A stretch of DNA of 49,017 nucleotides from Bacteroidales bacterium UBA4295 (GTDB lineage Bacteria; Bacteroidota; Bacteroidia; Bacteroidales; Paludibacteraceae), in the NCBI GenBank assembly GCA_002395805.1, contig DGVB01000009.1, forward strand, positions 1-49,017, given 5' to 3'. Below are positions 41,608 through 49,017 of the stretch, in pieces. How positions within the stretch are numbered: position 1 is the first letter of the stretch; each line of letters begins with the position of its first letter. Both the position numbers and the translations under genes were made by a program. The notes under the pieces are model-generated. The model did no database searches. It was not told where the DNA came from and was given only the letters and a program-made list of their open reading frames with translations.

Positions 41608-44600
41608 TCTTGATAAATTTATAATTGGTGGTTTGTAATTGGTGATTTTCGATTGCATTTACCTCCTGCTCGCAGAGACCTTCGCCATAGACCTCCAACT
41701 CCCAGAGAGAAGAGCCGTATCCGGTATTGCGGGTCTTACAGAAGACTCGAACGAACTGTGCCTCCACGGGTTCGTTATTGATGCGGATATCATGAATCTG
41801 CGTGCCGCCTTTAGCACCGGAAATCGATTTGACGGTCGTGTAGTTCTCCCCATCGTCACTGATCTCTATATCGAAAGAAGTCGCATAGGCGTTCTCCCAG
41901 ATGAGCCGCACTTGTGTCAGGCGATAGCAGTTTTCCAAATCGACAGCAATCCATTCATTATCCCGGAAGCGGCTGGACCAGCGTGTTTTCATATCGCCAT
42001 CCACGGCTTTTGGCGCTGCCGTTCCATCTCCTTCGGATCCTGAAGCCGTAGCCGGTTTATGGAGCGCGAGGTTCACTTCCTCAAACGGCAAGACATGCAC
42101 GAGAGCCGTGTCGCGCATCTCAAAACATGGGAATACGAGTTCATAGTTGCCCACTTGCGTAGCCCGATAGACAGAACGGCACGTATCCATCGGTTCTCCG
42201 AACTGATTGAGGATTGACACCACAAATTCCTGTTCAGTTCCCAAAGGCATGGTCACTTCCGCAGGAAGCACTTGCGCTTTAGTCGCCATCTCGGTCTCCA
42301 TGACGATGATCGTGAGAGACGCCGAGCAGCCACCGACCGTGCGGGTCTCCGTGAAGAGGCCGTAGTCGGGGTATGTCTTCTGCTCCGAAGAGGTAGAGAG
42401 AACCGCTCCGTTGTAGTTATAAGCCGTAGTAGTGAGCGTGGTTGTTTGACCCTGCAGAAGGACGGTATCGGACGCAGAGAGGGCTACAGCAAAGACTGTT
42501 TCCGGATCTCCGGTCAGCGGTCGTCCATATGCCTCCAGTTCATAGAGCGAGGTGCCATACTGCGTTGCGCGCCGGAGTCCTGTCAGACGAATATATCGAG
42601 CCCTGGAGGGGCCTACCCCCATCCCCTCCCTAAAGGGAAGGGAGATTCTTTCTACACCGCCGGCAGACGCGTATATAGCGCTATGCCATGTGCTGCCGTC
42701 GGACGAGAGTGCGAGTTCGTATTCGGACGCAAAAGCGGTTTCCCAACGGAGGATAAGATGGTCGATAAAACATACCTCACCCAGATCCACCATTGCCCAT
42801 TCGCCATCGCGATGCTCCGAGCCCCAACGAGTATCCGTATTTCCGTCCGTGAGATTCGCCGCCACACAACCTGCGTTTTCAAACGAAGAGGCCGTCACGG
42901 GTTTATGCAGCGCGAGATTCGGATACGGCAGATCCCAAGCCATCGGGTCGGGTTCAATCGTCTCTTCTTCATCTTCGATGGTCGTCACCGTATGAGTCTC
43001 CGCACCAGAGATAAGCGTCAAACCGTGCGGCACAGTCACCGTGGTGTCTTTGGCTCCGAAGAAATGCACCGAGAGCGGCGCCGCAGCCACATTATAAACC
43101 GCATAAGTCATGCGTCCGCTGAGCGTATCCGTATAAGCACATGCCATTGGATGAGAAGCAAAAATATCATACCGTTTCTCGCCCAAGCCTTTATGACTGT
43201 GCGCGAGCCAATAGGTGATACCGCCCGTATCGGGGTTCTTCGCCAGCGCCTTTCCCATCTGATCCATCCGTTCCCACACATGAATAGCCGAATCGGCATC
43301 AAAGAGCGAGAGATACGACAGACACACGTTACCCAGCCCCGACTCATCGCCCAGACCGCCTTGCGGCGCTTCATAATTGCCGACCTCTTTGGTGGCGTAC
43401 ATCTGCGTGTAATCCCACTTCGCAAAAGGCAGGTCTTCGCTGAAACAATTGGTCAGTATCGGTGAGATAGGCAGCCACTGGATAGAATGCATCCAAACGG
43501 GGTCGCCGGAGAACCATGTCCACCAGCCCACACCTTGCATCGTCAGATTGCAGCAATAAGGGTGGTTATATTTGGTAAAATCGATGTTCCTGCGTTTCTT
43601 ATCGAACCAATACTCCGCTGTAGCGCGGGTCTCGAGGGTATAGCCCATGATACCGGCTTCCAACATCGGCTGGTCCTGCAGCGCAGCACCTAAGAGCCAC
43701 ACGCCGCCCCAGCCTTGTATCGCTTCGGAAGACGACTCCTGACCGTTGCCGTTACCGGCATTACCTAATCCGCCTGCAAACGAATGGCCGCAATAAGGAT
43801 TGAACGTACGGAACCAAGGCTCGTCCGCCGAACGCTGCCAGTTCGCATAATCGCGTGCCACTTCTTTAGCCATCGGGCCATAGTTCGTACGGAAATCGTC
43901 ATCCAGCATACACAGCAACGCCGAGGCATAGACGAAATAGCCGTAATGGAAATGATGGTCGTTGAACGTGTCGGAATCATAGGAAGGATCCATACCGATG
44001 AGCGCCCCCCATTTCGGGTAACGCGCAAAATAGAACCTCTCTTCACCCGGCGTGAAGGTGTACCAGTTGACCAGCACCTCTTTGAGACGATTTTTCGCCA
44101 TACGGAAAGTAGCGGTATCGCCCATCTGGAGGGCAAAAGTCATGTAATGCGCCATCTGCGTGAGGCCTTTGCCGCCCCAATAAGTATCACCGCCAAACGA
44201 CCCACGCTTGGCATAATCGGCATTGAGAGCCGTCATACGGGCTTCTGAGAACTCTTCGCCCCACTCCATCGGAGCCGGGAAGAAAGGGAGGAAAGAATGC
44301 ACCGGATAAGTGAACGTAAAATCATTCCCCGCATACAAACGCATCGTGCCACGAGGGGAAAGGAAGGAAGCCCCAACCCATCCCTCTCCCGAAGGGAGGG
44401 AGTTATCGCTGTAGTAATGATGCGGCAAAAAGGCCATAAGCGCCGGTTTATCCACATGGAAAATAGTCGTCAGGGACGAGGTTGCCGCATTATAAGCGTA
44501 TGAAAAAGTAGTCTTCCGCGGAATTTGGAAAGCATAAGGTGCGCAAGCCGCAGCATCTAATCCGGGGGTCAGCAAGGCGACAGTCATTTTGCCGGTGTCC

Positions 44601-45235
44601 GTAAAAACGGCATAACGCGCTTCGTTGGGGTTCACAGCCAGCATCGCAATATCGGAAGCCTCGAGCCACACCAACGGCGAACCTTCCATACAGGTGACGC
44701 GCACCCACGCTTCGCCGTCTTGCATAATAAACGACATCGCGAAATCCGACCAGCTATCCACAAGTGCCTCCTGGAAATTCGCCTTTTTGCCGGTAGCCGT
44801 ATTGGTAAAAGTGACGGTAAGCGGTGTGTCCCATTTGACCTCGCACCCCGTAGGTTCCCAATAAGAAGGATAGCCTATTGTCAGTTCACCGTCTTTTGCC
44901 TCTGCCCAACCGGGATAGAACCACAGTTTACCGGTCCAGGTATTGACCAGTGCGTGCGTCCACCAGTCATTGGTAGGAAGCGCCAAAGAGCCCTGTTGGG
45001 AGCCATCGGGAGTACCCAAACGCGCCAGCAACGAATCGGGCAGATAGAGCCTGCGGTGCTCCATCTGATAAGCCTGACAGCCACCGTGCTCCGAAGTGCG
45101 ACTCTTGGACAGCGGCACAAACGAAGCGTATGAACCAGTTCCAACAGGAACCGGAGTTTGGGCAGAAAGAAAGCCTACCCCAACCCTCCCTAAAAGGAGG
45201 GAGAGAAAGATGAGAAGGATGTGACGCTTCATCAT
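41531..45235 (-). CDS. GH81 endo-beta-1,3-glucanase with two F5/8-type domains and C-terminal tail
   Basis: Secreted endo-1,3-beta-glucanase (laminarinase type) of 1234 residues. A signal peptide (MMKRHILLIFLSLLLG.., enlarged by a GC-hairpin insert) leads into the GH81 domain (about 30-720) with NDWWTHAL, FNDHHFHYGYFVYASALL (catalytic Asp region), GHSFAGGLGNAGNGNGQESSSEAIQ (catalytic Glu) and GWWTWFSGDPVWMHSIQWLP. Two discoidin/F5-8 domains follow (NLALHKPVTASSFENAG..., NLALHKPATASGSEGDG...), likely glucan-binding. The end KFIKNGRIYISRNGAVYTIDG is like that of the protein at 10.6 kb and may direct type IX secretion. Inserts: about 11-21, 278-289, 865-876 (GC-hairpin) and a heptamer array before the tail. 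Overlaps GH30 by 4 and GH3 by 77 bases. Confidence 0.92.
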   Translation of the reverse strand: MMKRHILLIFLSLLLGRVGVGFLSAQTPVPVGTGSYASFVPLSKSRTSEHGGCQAYQMEHRRLYLPDSLLARLGTPDGSQQGSLALPTNDWWTHALVNTWTGKLWFYPGWAEAKDGELTIGYPSYWEPTGCEVKWDTPLTVTFTNTATGKKANFQEALVDSWSDFAMSFIMQDGEAWVRVTCMEGSPLVWLEASDIAMLAVNPNEARYAVFTDTGKMTVALLTPGLDAAACAPYAFQIPRKTTFSYAYNAATSSLTTIFHVDKPALMAFLPHHYYSDNSLPSGEGWVGASFLSPRGTMRLYAGNDFTFTYPVHSFLPFFPAPMEWGEEFSEARMTALNADYAKRGSFGGDTYWGGKGLTQMAHYMTFALQMGDTATFRMAKNRLKEVLVNWYTFTPGEERFYFARYPKWGALIGMDPSYDSDTFNDHHFHYGYFVYASALLCMLDDDFRTNYGPMAKEVARDYANWQRSADEPWFRTFNPYCGHSFAGGLGNAGNGNGQESSSEAIQGWGGVWLLGAALQDQPMLEAGIMGYTLETRATAEYWFDKKRRNIDFTKYNHPYCCNLTMQGVGWWTWFSGDPVWMHSIQWLPISPILTNCFSEDLPFAKWDYTQMYATKEVGNYEAPQGGLGDESGLGNVCLSYLSLFDADSAIHVWERMDQMGKALAKNPDTGGITYWLAHSHKGLGEKRYDIFASHPMACAYTDTLSGRMTYAVYNVAAAPLSVHFFGAKDTTVTVPHGLTLISGAETHTVTTIEDEEETIEPDPMAWDLPYPNLALHKPVTASSFENAGCVAANLTDGNTDTRWGSEHRDGEWAMVDLGEVCFIDHLILRWETAFASEYELALSSDGSTWHSAIYASAGGVERISLPFREGMGVGPSRARYIRLTGLRRATQYGTSLYELEAYGRPLTGDPETVFAVALSASDTVLLQGQTTTLTTTAYNYNGAVLSTSSEQKTYPDYGLFTETRTVGGCSASLTIIVMETEMATKAQVLPAEVTMPLGTEQEFVVSILNQFGEPMDTCRSVYRATQVGNYELVFPCFEMRDTALVHVLPFEEVNLALHKPATASGSEGDGTAAPKAVDGDMKTRWSSRFRDNEWIAVDLENCYRLTQVRLIWENAYATSFDIEISDDGENYTTVKSISGAKGGTQIHDIRINNEPVEAQFVRVFCKTRNTGYGSSLWELEVYGEGLCEQEVNAIENHQLQTTNYKFIKNGRIYISRNGAVYTIDGRQCVLPQE
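41612..41659. repeat. Heptamer array (GTAATTG type) between GH81 body and tail
   Basis: ATAATTG GTGGTTT GTAATTG GTGATTT units. In the GH81 frame read as ENHQLQTTNYKF, directly before the tail; also upstream of the GH3 start codon. Confidence 0.8.
42609..42643 (-). repeat. GC-hairpin element in the first F5/8 domain of GH81
   Basis: Minus strand CTTCCCTTTAGGGAGGGG then ATGGGGGTAGGCC; read as LPFREGMGVGP between ERIS and the strand RARYIRLTG. Confidence 0.78.
44369..44403 (-). repeat. GC-hairpin element in the GH81 catalytic domain
   Basis: Minus strand CTCCCTCCCTTCGGGAGAGG then GATGGGTTGGGGC; read as NSLPSGEGWVGA in a loop after YYSD. Confidence 0.75.
45171..45205 (-). repeat. GC-hairpin element in the GH81 signal peptide
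   Basis: Minus strand CTCTCCCTCCTTTTAGGGAG then GGTTGGGGTAGGC; read in a shifted frame as LSLLLGRVGVG, which forms part of the hydrophobic region. Confidence 0.75.
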
Positions 45236-46872
45236 AGTTTCACAAGTATCGTTTCGACGCTATTCGCCGGCATCTCTACCGTGGCGGTATATTCGCCTAC
45301 CTGCAGCGGGAAAGTGGTTGCTTCACCGGTATTGAGGATATTCACCGCTATCTGTCCTTCCCCATTCTTCGTTGCGCATACAAAGATCTGATCACTGATT
45401 TCTGACGGCTGACAACTCAATACCACATCGCCCGGTCGCATAGAGCGACTGAACTGCTTGAGGACATAGTAATAAGGAGTGTAATAGATGATATCATTCC
45501 GGTAATCAATCATTACGGGCGCAGCAGCGAAATTATTGACATGGTTCGGTCCGCCGATGGAATCCAGCACGATATTCCAGTCGATAAAGCCGGTGAGCCA
45601 ATGGTTCATACCTTCTATAATATAGCGCGCATAGCGATGTACACCTGCGTATTTGGGATGCGTGTCACCCGCCCAGCGAGTCGAATACGCCCAATCGGTA
45701 GCTACTTTGTTCCACCAGAACGCATCGTTATTGAACCATCCGCTCTCTTTGAAACCTACCGGATCGGTCACACCGTCCCAGGGTTCACAACCCAAGTTAT
45801 CAATACATCCCTCGGTATGCAGGATGGTCTTATCGGGATAGAGCGCATGTACGGAATCCAAAACCTCAGGAAAACAATCGATCGTCGAACCGTACCAGTG
45901 TACCGCCATGCCTGCCGTCGCTGCGTTCGCGAGCGAGTCGCCATAGATAGCCGCTGTATAAGGTCCCATTTCAAAGATATTCTGGTCAAAACCAAGAATC
46001 TTCAGGTCTTTGTAGCCACTTTGGTCTAACCACGGACGCATATACTGACCGATGAACTCTGCTTCGACAGCCGGAGAGAAATCCATGGACTCCCATCCAC
46101 CGTCATTGCCCATCGGTTCATTCACCGGCGTAAGAGCCCATATATCCAGACCTTCCACCTTCCACGCCTGCACGTATTTAGCCAGATACCGCGCATAGGC
46201 ATCGTAGTACTCGGGCAGCAACGCACCGCCGCGATGGAAACCGTTCTCGCGCTCGTAGTATTTCTTATTCTCTTTCATCCACGCCGGCGCAGTCCAGGTG
46301 TTCGCCACGATGCGGTATTCCTTATCCGCCTGCGATTGCTTGATCGCCCATACATCCTTCATCAGATGGAAAAGGTCGTAGTTGCAGTCCTGAATCTGCG
46401 GATAAACGCTGCGAGAGAATCCCTCTTTATCGCGATCCAGCGTAAACGAACACAGCTCTACATCGCCGTCCTCTTCCGCCAGCGAATATTTGCCTTCCAC
46501 AGAGAAATCCGATGCACCGATCTGCGTGCGGCTCATGGAGAAGTTCGCACCGTTCTCACCGTAGAGTTCTTCCAACACCGCCTGACGTTTCTCTGCAGGC
46601 AGACACGCCAACACAAAAGCCGAGCTCTCCGTTAGCGATCCGCCAAAACCGTCTATCGTTTGACGTGTCTCGGAAGGGTTGATCACAACGGCATTCTCAG
46701 CATTAGCTTTCTTAAACACCACTGCCTCTTTCTCGGCACATTTGTCTCCGGCTTCGGAAGTCAACCATACGTGCGAGGATTTTATTTGCGGGGTACAGGA
46801 CGCACAAATTATGACCGCTGCGCTCAACGACAAAAGACCGCTGGCACTCAAAGACAAAAGATTATTTTTCAT
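45232..46872 (-). CDS. GH30 beta-glucanase lipoprotein
   Basis: Glycosidase of family GH30, likely an endo-beta-1,6-glucanase or glucosylceramidase-type enzyme at the cell surface or periplasm. The 546 residues begin with a lipoprotein signal (C26 after AAVIICAS), then the TIM barrel with IDGFGGSLTESSAFVLACL, IGASDFS, NTWTAPAWMKEN, the acid/base Glu in ALTPVNEPMG and the nucleophile Glu in ILHTEGCIDN, and the flanking beta domain (NILNTGEATTFPLQ). The signal peptide holds an internal tandem duplication (LLSLSASG-LLSLSAAV). Overlaps 4 bases with both neighbours. With GH81 and GH3 it suggests degradation of fungal-type beta-1,3/1,6-glucan. Confidence 0.9.
   Translation of the reverse strand: MKNNLLSLSASGLLSLSAAVIICASCTPQIKSSHVWLTSEAGDKCAEKEAVVFKKANAENAVVINPSETRQTIDGFGGSLTESSAFVLACLPAEKRQAVLEELYGENGANFSMSRTQIGASDFSVEGKYSLAEEDGDVELCSFTLDRDKEGFSRSVYPQIQDCNYDLFHLMKDVWAIKQSQADKEYRIVANTWTAPAWMKENKKYYERENGFHRGGALLPEYYDAYARYLAKYVQAWKVEGLDIWALTPVNEPMGNDGGWESMDFSPAVEAEFIGQYMRPWLDQSGYKDLKILGFDQNIFEMGPYTAAIYGDSLANAATAGMAVHWYGSTIDCFPEVLDSVHALYPDKTILHTEGCIDNLGCEPWDGVTDPVGFKESGWFNNDAFWWNKVATDWAYSTRWAGDTHPKYAGVHRYARYIIEGMNHWLTGFIDWNIVLDSIGGPNHVNNFAAAPVMIDYRNDIIYYTPYYYVLKQFSRSMRPGDVVLSCQPSEISDQIFVCATKNGEGQIAVNILNTGEATTFPLQVGEYTATVEMPANSVETILVKL
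46813..46860 (-). repeat. 24-bp tandem duplication in the GH30 signal peptide
   Basis: Two imperfect copies ending in ACAAAAG on the plus strand; one contains GACCGCTGCGCTCAACG, similar to the core of the NG element. Encodes LLSLSASG and LLSLSAAV. Confidence 0.6.
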
Positions 46873-49017
46873 ATCTCAATAATTAACTGTTTGATCTCGC
46901 CATCACGGGCAAAAAGATGTGCGGATTGTTCTTTGGTAAGAACACAGACCGGCTTCGCCTGACAGAGTACAGACCGTCCTTCGGACTGACAGACTGATTT
47001 GGCTTTGCGATATACAATCTCCGTGCCGCAATAAGTGAAATGTAATTCGCCGTCCTTGAAATCCGCATCAGTCAGCATGGTCGGGCAGAAAGCGATCTGT
47101 CCGTCGCGCACAGAGACGCCTAACTCGAACCACCGGCTGATAATATCCTCTTTCACCTGTCCGGTCATACCCGGTTGCTGCACGCCCGCCATCGTCGGAG
47201 TATGCGAATAGGGATCGAAGGGGAACGCACCGTATTCGTCTGGACGTTTATGCGAACCGATGCCCTCGCGAATCTCGAAATACTGCTTACGAAGCCGCTG
47301 CAGAGTGCCCTCATTTGTACTTTGTACTTCGTCCCTTTGTACCTTGTCTATATTCTCTCCCACGGCTAACAACAACTTGCTGACCATGTGCCAATAGATA
47401 CATCCGAGGCCTTCGTATTTATAGAATGTGCCGCTTCGGCCTGTGAAAGCATGGTGGTGGAAGACCGACTCGTAGAGATCTTTCAGTTCGTCCGGCAACT
47501 CATTGGCATTGCGATACCGGGCATCAAAATGGATACCTCCGTCGCAGTCTTGTTTCAAGATAGTTCCCAAGTATTTCTGCACTACAGGCAGCGATTTAGC
47601 CTCCTCCGGCAGGTTATTCATCTCCAGGAACGAAGGTCTCTTGCGATTCGGATACAGCATATATGACCGTTGGTCCTCGCGATAGAGTGCCGAAGCGCGC
47701 ATAGCGTCTAACAGATCCGCTGCTTCTTCTCCGGACAACAAGCCCGACGAGAGCACCGCTACCTGTCCCTCTAACATCTCATAGAGATGGGACACTTCGA
47801 TTGTGTTCTCTGTAAAACGAATCAGGTTATATGCCTCGTACAGCCCGTCAGCACGCTTATTGGCGCGGATAGACTCGTCTATCTTGCGCAACGTCGCGTC
47901 GCAGAACTCCTGCAGTTCGCTCAACTCCAACACTTCGCTCTCTCCGCTGAGACCTGCATACACTTTCGCACGGTATTTCTCGCCCGCAGTACCGACAATA
48001 TCGGTAAACTGTTTACGGTTGCCATTCATATACGCATGGCGGATAGCGCGCAAGAAATCCAACGTCTCGGCACCCACCTGCACGTCGGTTTGAACCAGCG
48101 TCTGCAGGAATGCCACATATCGCCGCATATAACACAGCGTCACCATCGAAGCACCGTAACCCACTAACGCATTGTTGGCGTCGTTCCATTCCGGCCGTAG
48201 CGTATTCATCCAGATTCCTGCCTCGGGGATAAAATTGCTGAGTTTGGTGAGTAAGGTAATCAGCAATTTGTCCGCCATCGTGGTGCGGCGAACCTGTTGA
48301 TTCTCATCCAAAATCAGTTTGGCATCCGCACCCATTGAGGGCACCAGCGCCATGATACGTTGGTGTAACTCATTATCAAACGTGATACTGTTTTTCGGAT
48401 CTGCCACTATCTCCGCGTACGATTTGAGGCGGTAGGGCACATTCGCAAACGCATACTTCCGCTCATTGAGTAACCCGCGCAAAGTCTCCGGATCATGGTG
48501 ATAACTGAGTTCCAATAGTTTCAACAGATAAATAATCTGATGGTCTCCCCAATAGCCGATATTCGACCACGGGTTCTCCGGCTCAATTACCTCCCAATCG
48601 ATTCCTTCGTTGGAGATTCTATACGGGTTATAACCGTCCGCCGTAGTGGCGTTCAGGAATTTGGCTATAATATGATTGATGAAAAGCGGATAAGAAAACG
48701 AAAGTGCTTCCCAATTCTGGAATATATCGCGCCAGTTGCCCTGATAAGCCACCACGGGCTTGCCTTGCTCGTCCTGCACACGTATGGAGAACAAGTTCCA
48801 CGGCCGCGAAGGATCGCCATGCCGGCGACCGAATGTCAGAGGCAGATCTTCCTCGCCGCCTTTTTCGTCCGCCTTCGGCGGGTACGTCAGATAATATCCT
48901 CCGCGCATGGTATTGAACAGCACATTCGCAAAATGCCGCGCATCGTTGGCTTCATCGCCTGTATGTTGCACTCCGTCATTTTGCGCCACAATGCGACGAA
49001 GCGTCTCTGTGGAGTCC
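46869..49017 (-). CDS. Large putative (alpha/alpha)6-type glycosidase or phosphorylase, 5' part cut by window end
   Basis: The frame is open to the window edge, so at least 716 residues are present and the start lies outside. Features include GGYYLTYPPKADEKGG, NWRDIFQNWEALSFSYPLFINHIIAKFLN, a WGDHQIIYLLKLLELSYHH helix, IWMNTLRPEWNDANNALVGYGASMV and YKYEGLGCIYWHMVSKLLLAV. The W/Y-rich helices and NWRDI motif recall (alpha/alpha)6 carbohydrate-active enzymes such as the GH94-like phosphorylases, but I cannot assign a family. It is the first visible gene of the beta-glucan operon and overlaps GH30 by 4 bases. Repeat inserts: KVQRDEVQSTNEGTLQ (47311-47350) and the CAGACCG repeats near the C terminus. 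Confidence 0.6.
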   Translation of the reverse strand, partial: DSTETLRRIVAQNDGVQHTGDEANDARHFANVLFNTMRGGYYLTYPPKADEKGGEEDLPLTFGRRHGDPSRPWNLFSIRVQDEQGKPVVAYQGNWRDIFQNWEALSFSYPLFINHIIAKFLNATTADGYNPYRISNEGIDWEVIEPENPWSNIGYWGDHQIIYLLKLLELSYHHDPETLRGLLNERKYAFANVPYRLKSYAEIVADPKNSITFDNELHQRIMALVPSMGADAKLILDENQQVRRTTMADKLLITLLTKLSNFIPEAGIWMNTLRPEWNDANNALVGYGASMVTLCYMRRYVAFLQTLVQTDVQVGAETLDFLRAIRHAYMNGNRKQFTDIVGTAGEKYRAKVYAGLSGESEVLELSELQEFCDATLRKIDESIRANKRADGLYEAYNLIRFTENTIEVSHLYEMLEGQVAVLSSGLLSGEEAADLLDAMRASALYREDQRSYMLYPNRKRPSFLEMNNLPEEAKSLPVVQKYLGTILKQDCDGGIHFDARYRNANELPDELKDLYESVFHHHAFTGRSGTFYKYEGLGCIYWHMVSKLLLAVGENIDKVQRDEVQSTNEGTLQRLRKQYFEIREGIGSHKRPDEYGAFPFDPYSHTPTMAGVQQPGMTGQVKEDIISRWFELGVSVRDGQIAFCPTMLTDADFKDGELHFTYCGTEIVYRKAKSVCQSEGRSVLCQAKPVCVLTKEQSAHLFARDGEIKQLIIEI
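46944..46992 (-). repeat. CAGACCG..CTGACAG palindromic repeat, two copies in frame
   Basis: Plus strand ACAGACCGGCTTCGCCTGACAG-type (46944-46965) and ACAGACCGTCC-TTC-GGACTGACAG-type (46969-46992), each with a palindrome around TTC (GGC/GCC; GTCC/GGAC). On the minus strand read as SVCQSEGRSVLCQAKPVC. Confidence 0.7.
47311..47350 (-). repeat. Heptamer array (TTTGTAC type) in the glycosidase-like gene
   Basis: TTTGTAC TTTGTAC TTCGTCC CTTTGTACC TTGTCTA; read as DKVQRDEVQSTNE. Confidence 0.75.

Noticed and set aside
42272..43465. 397-codon plus-strand frame opposite the GH81 gene
   Set aside because: It is antisense to conserved GH81 and F5/8 domains, is rich in Arg/Ser/His and has no recognisable domain.
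44369..44403. G+C-rich hairpin as a transcription terminator
   Set aside because: It lies inside the GH81 catalytic domain, has no T-run, and the same sequence occurs at several in-gene sites.
1..49017. tRNA, rRNA, prophage, insertion sequence or toxin-antitoxin genes
   Set aside because: Spacers are short and were read on both strands; no cloverleaf, transposase, integrase or toxin-like pair was recognised.

Overview
The window looks like a piece of a Bacteroidales-type (Bacteroidota) chromosome from a Gram-negative, saccharolytic, host- or gut-associated organism. The evidence is SprA (outer-membrane translocon of the type IX secretion system), a Bacteroidota-type YidC, a DUF4293-type membrane protein, Kdo and heptose pathways, several lipoprotein and secreted glucanases, and promoters of the Bacteroidota form TTGC-N19-TAnnTTTG. 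No rRNA, tRNA, CRISPR array, insertion sequence or prophage gene was recognised.

Layout. (1) 1-5.4 kb, minus strand: an overlapping operon of an IspD-like cytidylyltransferase, KdsD, KdsC, a cytidylyltransferase/PEP-mutase fusion (AepX), phosphonopyruvate decarboxylase, and an AEP-type aminotransferase cut by the window start. It joins Kdo precursor synthesis to 2-aminoethylphosphonate synthesis. (2) 5.5-9.5 kb, plus strand: a glycosyltransferase and the complete GDP-D-glycero-D-manno-heptose set (HddA, GmhA, fused HddC-GmhB). (3) 9.5-12.3 kb, minus strand: ThiL and a secreted propeller-like protein with a short conserved C-terminal tail. (4) 12.7-29.3 kb, plus strand: RuvA, SprA, a NadR-like kinase, Mfd, KdsB, DeoD, an outer-membrane protein and YidC. 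(5) 29.2-30.8 kb: an SGNH-like fragment and a 31-residue membrane peptide, divergent from a membrane-anchored LytTR regulator whose leader carries a phased array of direct repeats. (6) 30.9-39.3 kb, minus strand: RlmN, MscS channel, DUF4293 protein, sugar N-acetyltransferase, RseP, Dxr, a degenerate M23-like membrane protein and class I fumarase. (7) 39.3-49.0 kb, minus strand: a beta-glucan utilisation operon (GH3, GH81, GH30 and a large truncated glycosidase-like gene), probably aimed at beta-1,3/1,6-glucan.

The most unusual property is a set of short dispersed DNA elements that lie both between genes and, in frame, inside conserved genes. Four kinds can be seen: (A) a GGTGACGCTGCGCTTAAT element read as NGDAALNG in RuvA (twice), SprA and Mfd, with relatives in ThiL and Mfd; (B) arrays of degenerate 7-bp units that abut many start codons and also sit inside KdsD, a glycosyltransferase, a NadR-like kinase, Mfd, RlmN and a glycosidase; (C) a G+C-rich hairpin element (CTCCCT..AGGGAGGGG..GGGGTAGGC) inside secreted enzymes; (D) a CAGACCG..CTGACAG palindromic repeat in the last gene. 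Mfd alone carries six such inserts. Formally this resembles the Rickettsia palindromic elements, but the sequences and the 7-bp class differ. Functions of the host genes seem intact because the inserts fall in predicted loops and linkers.
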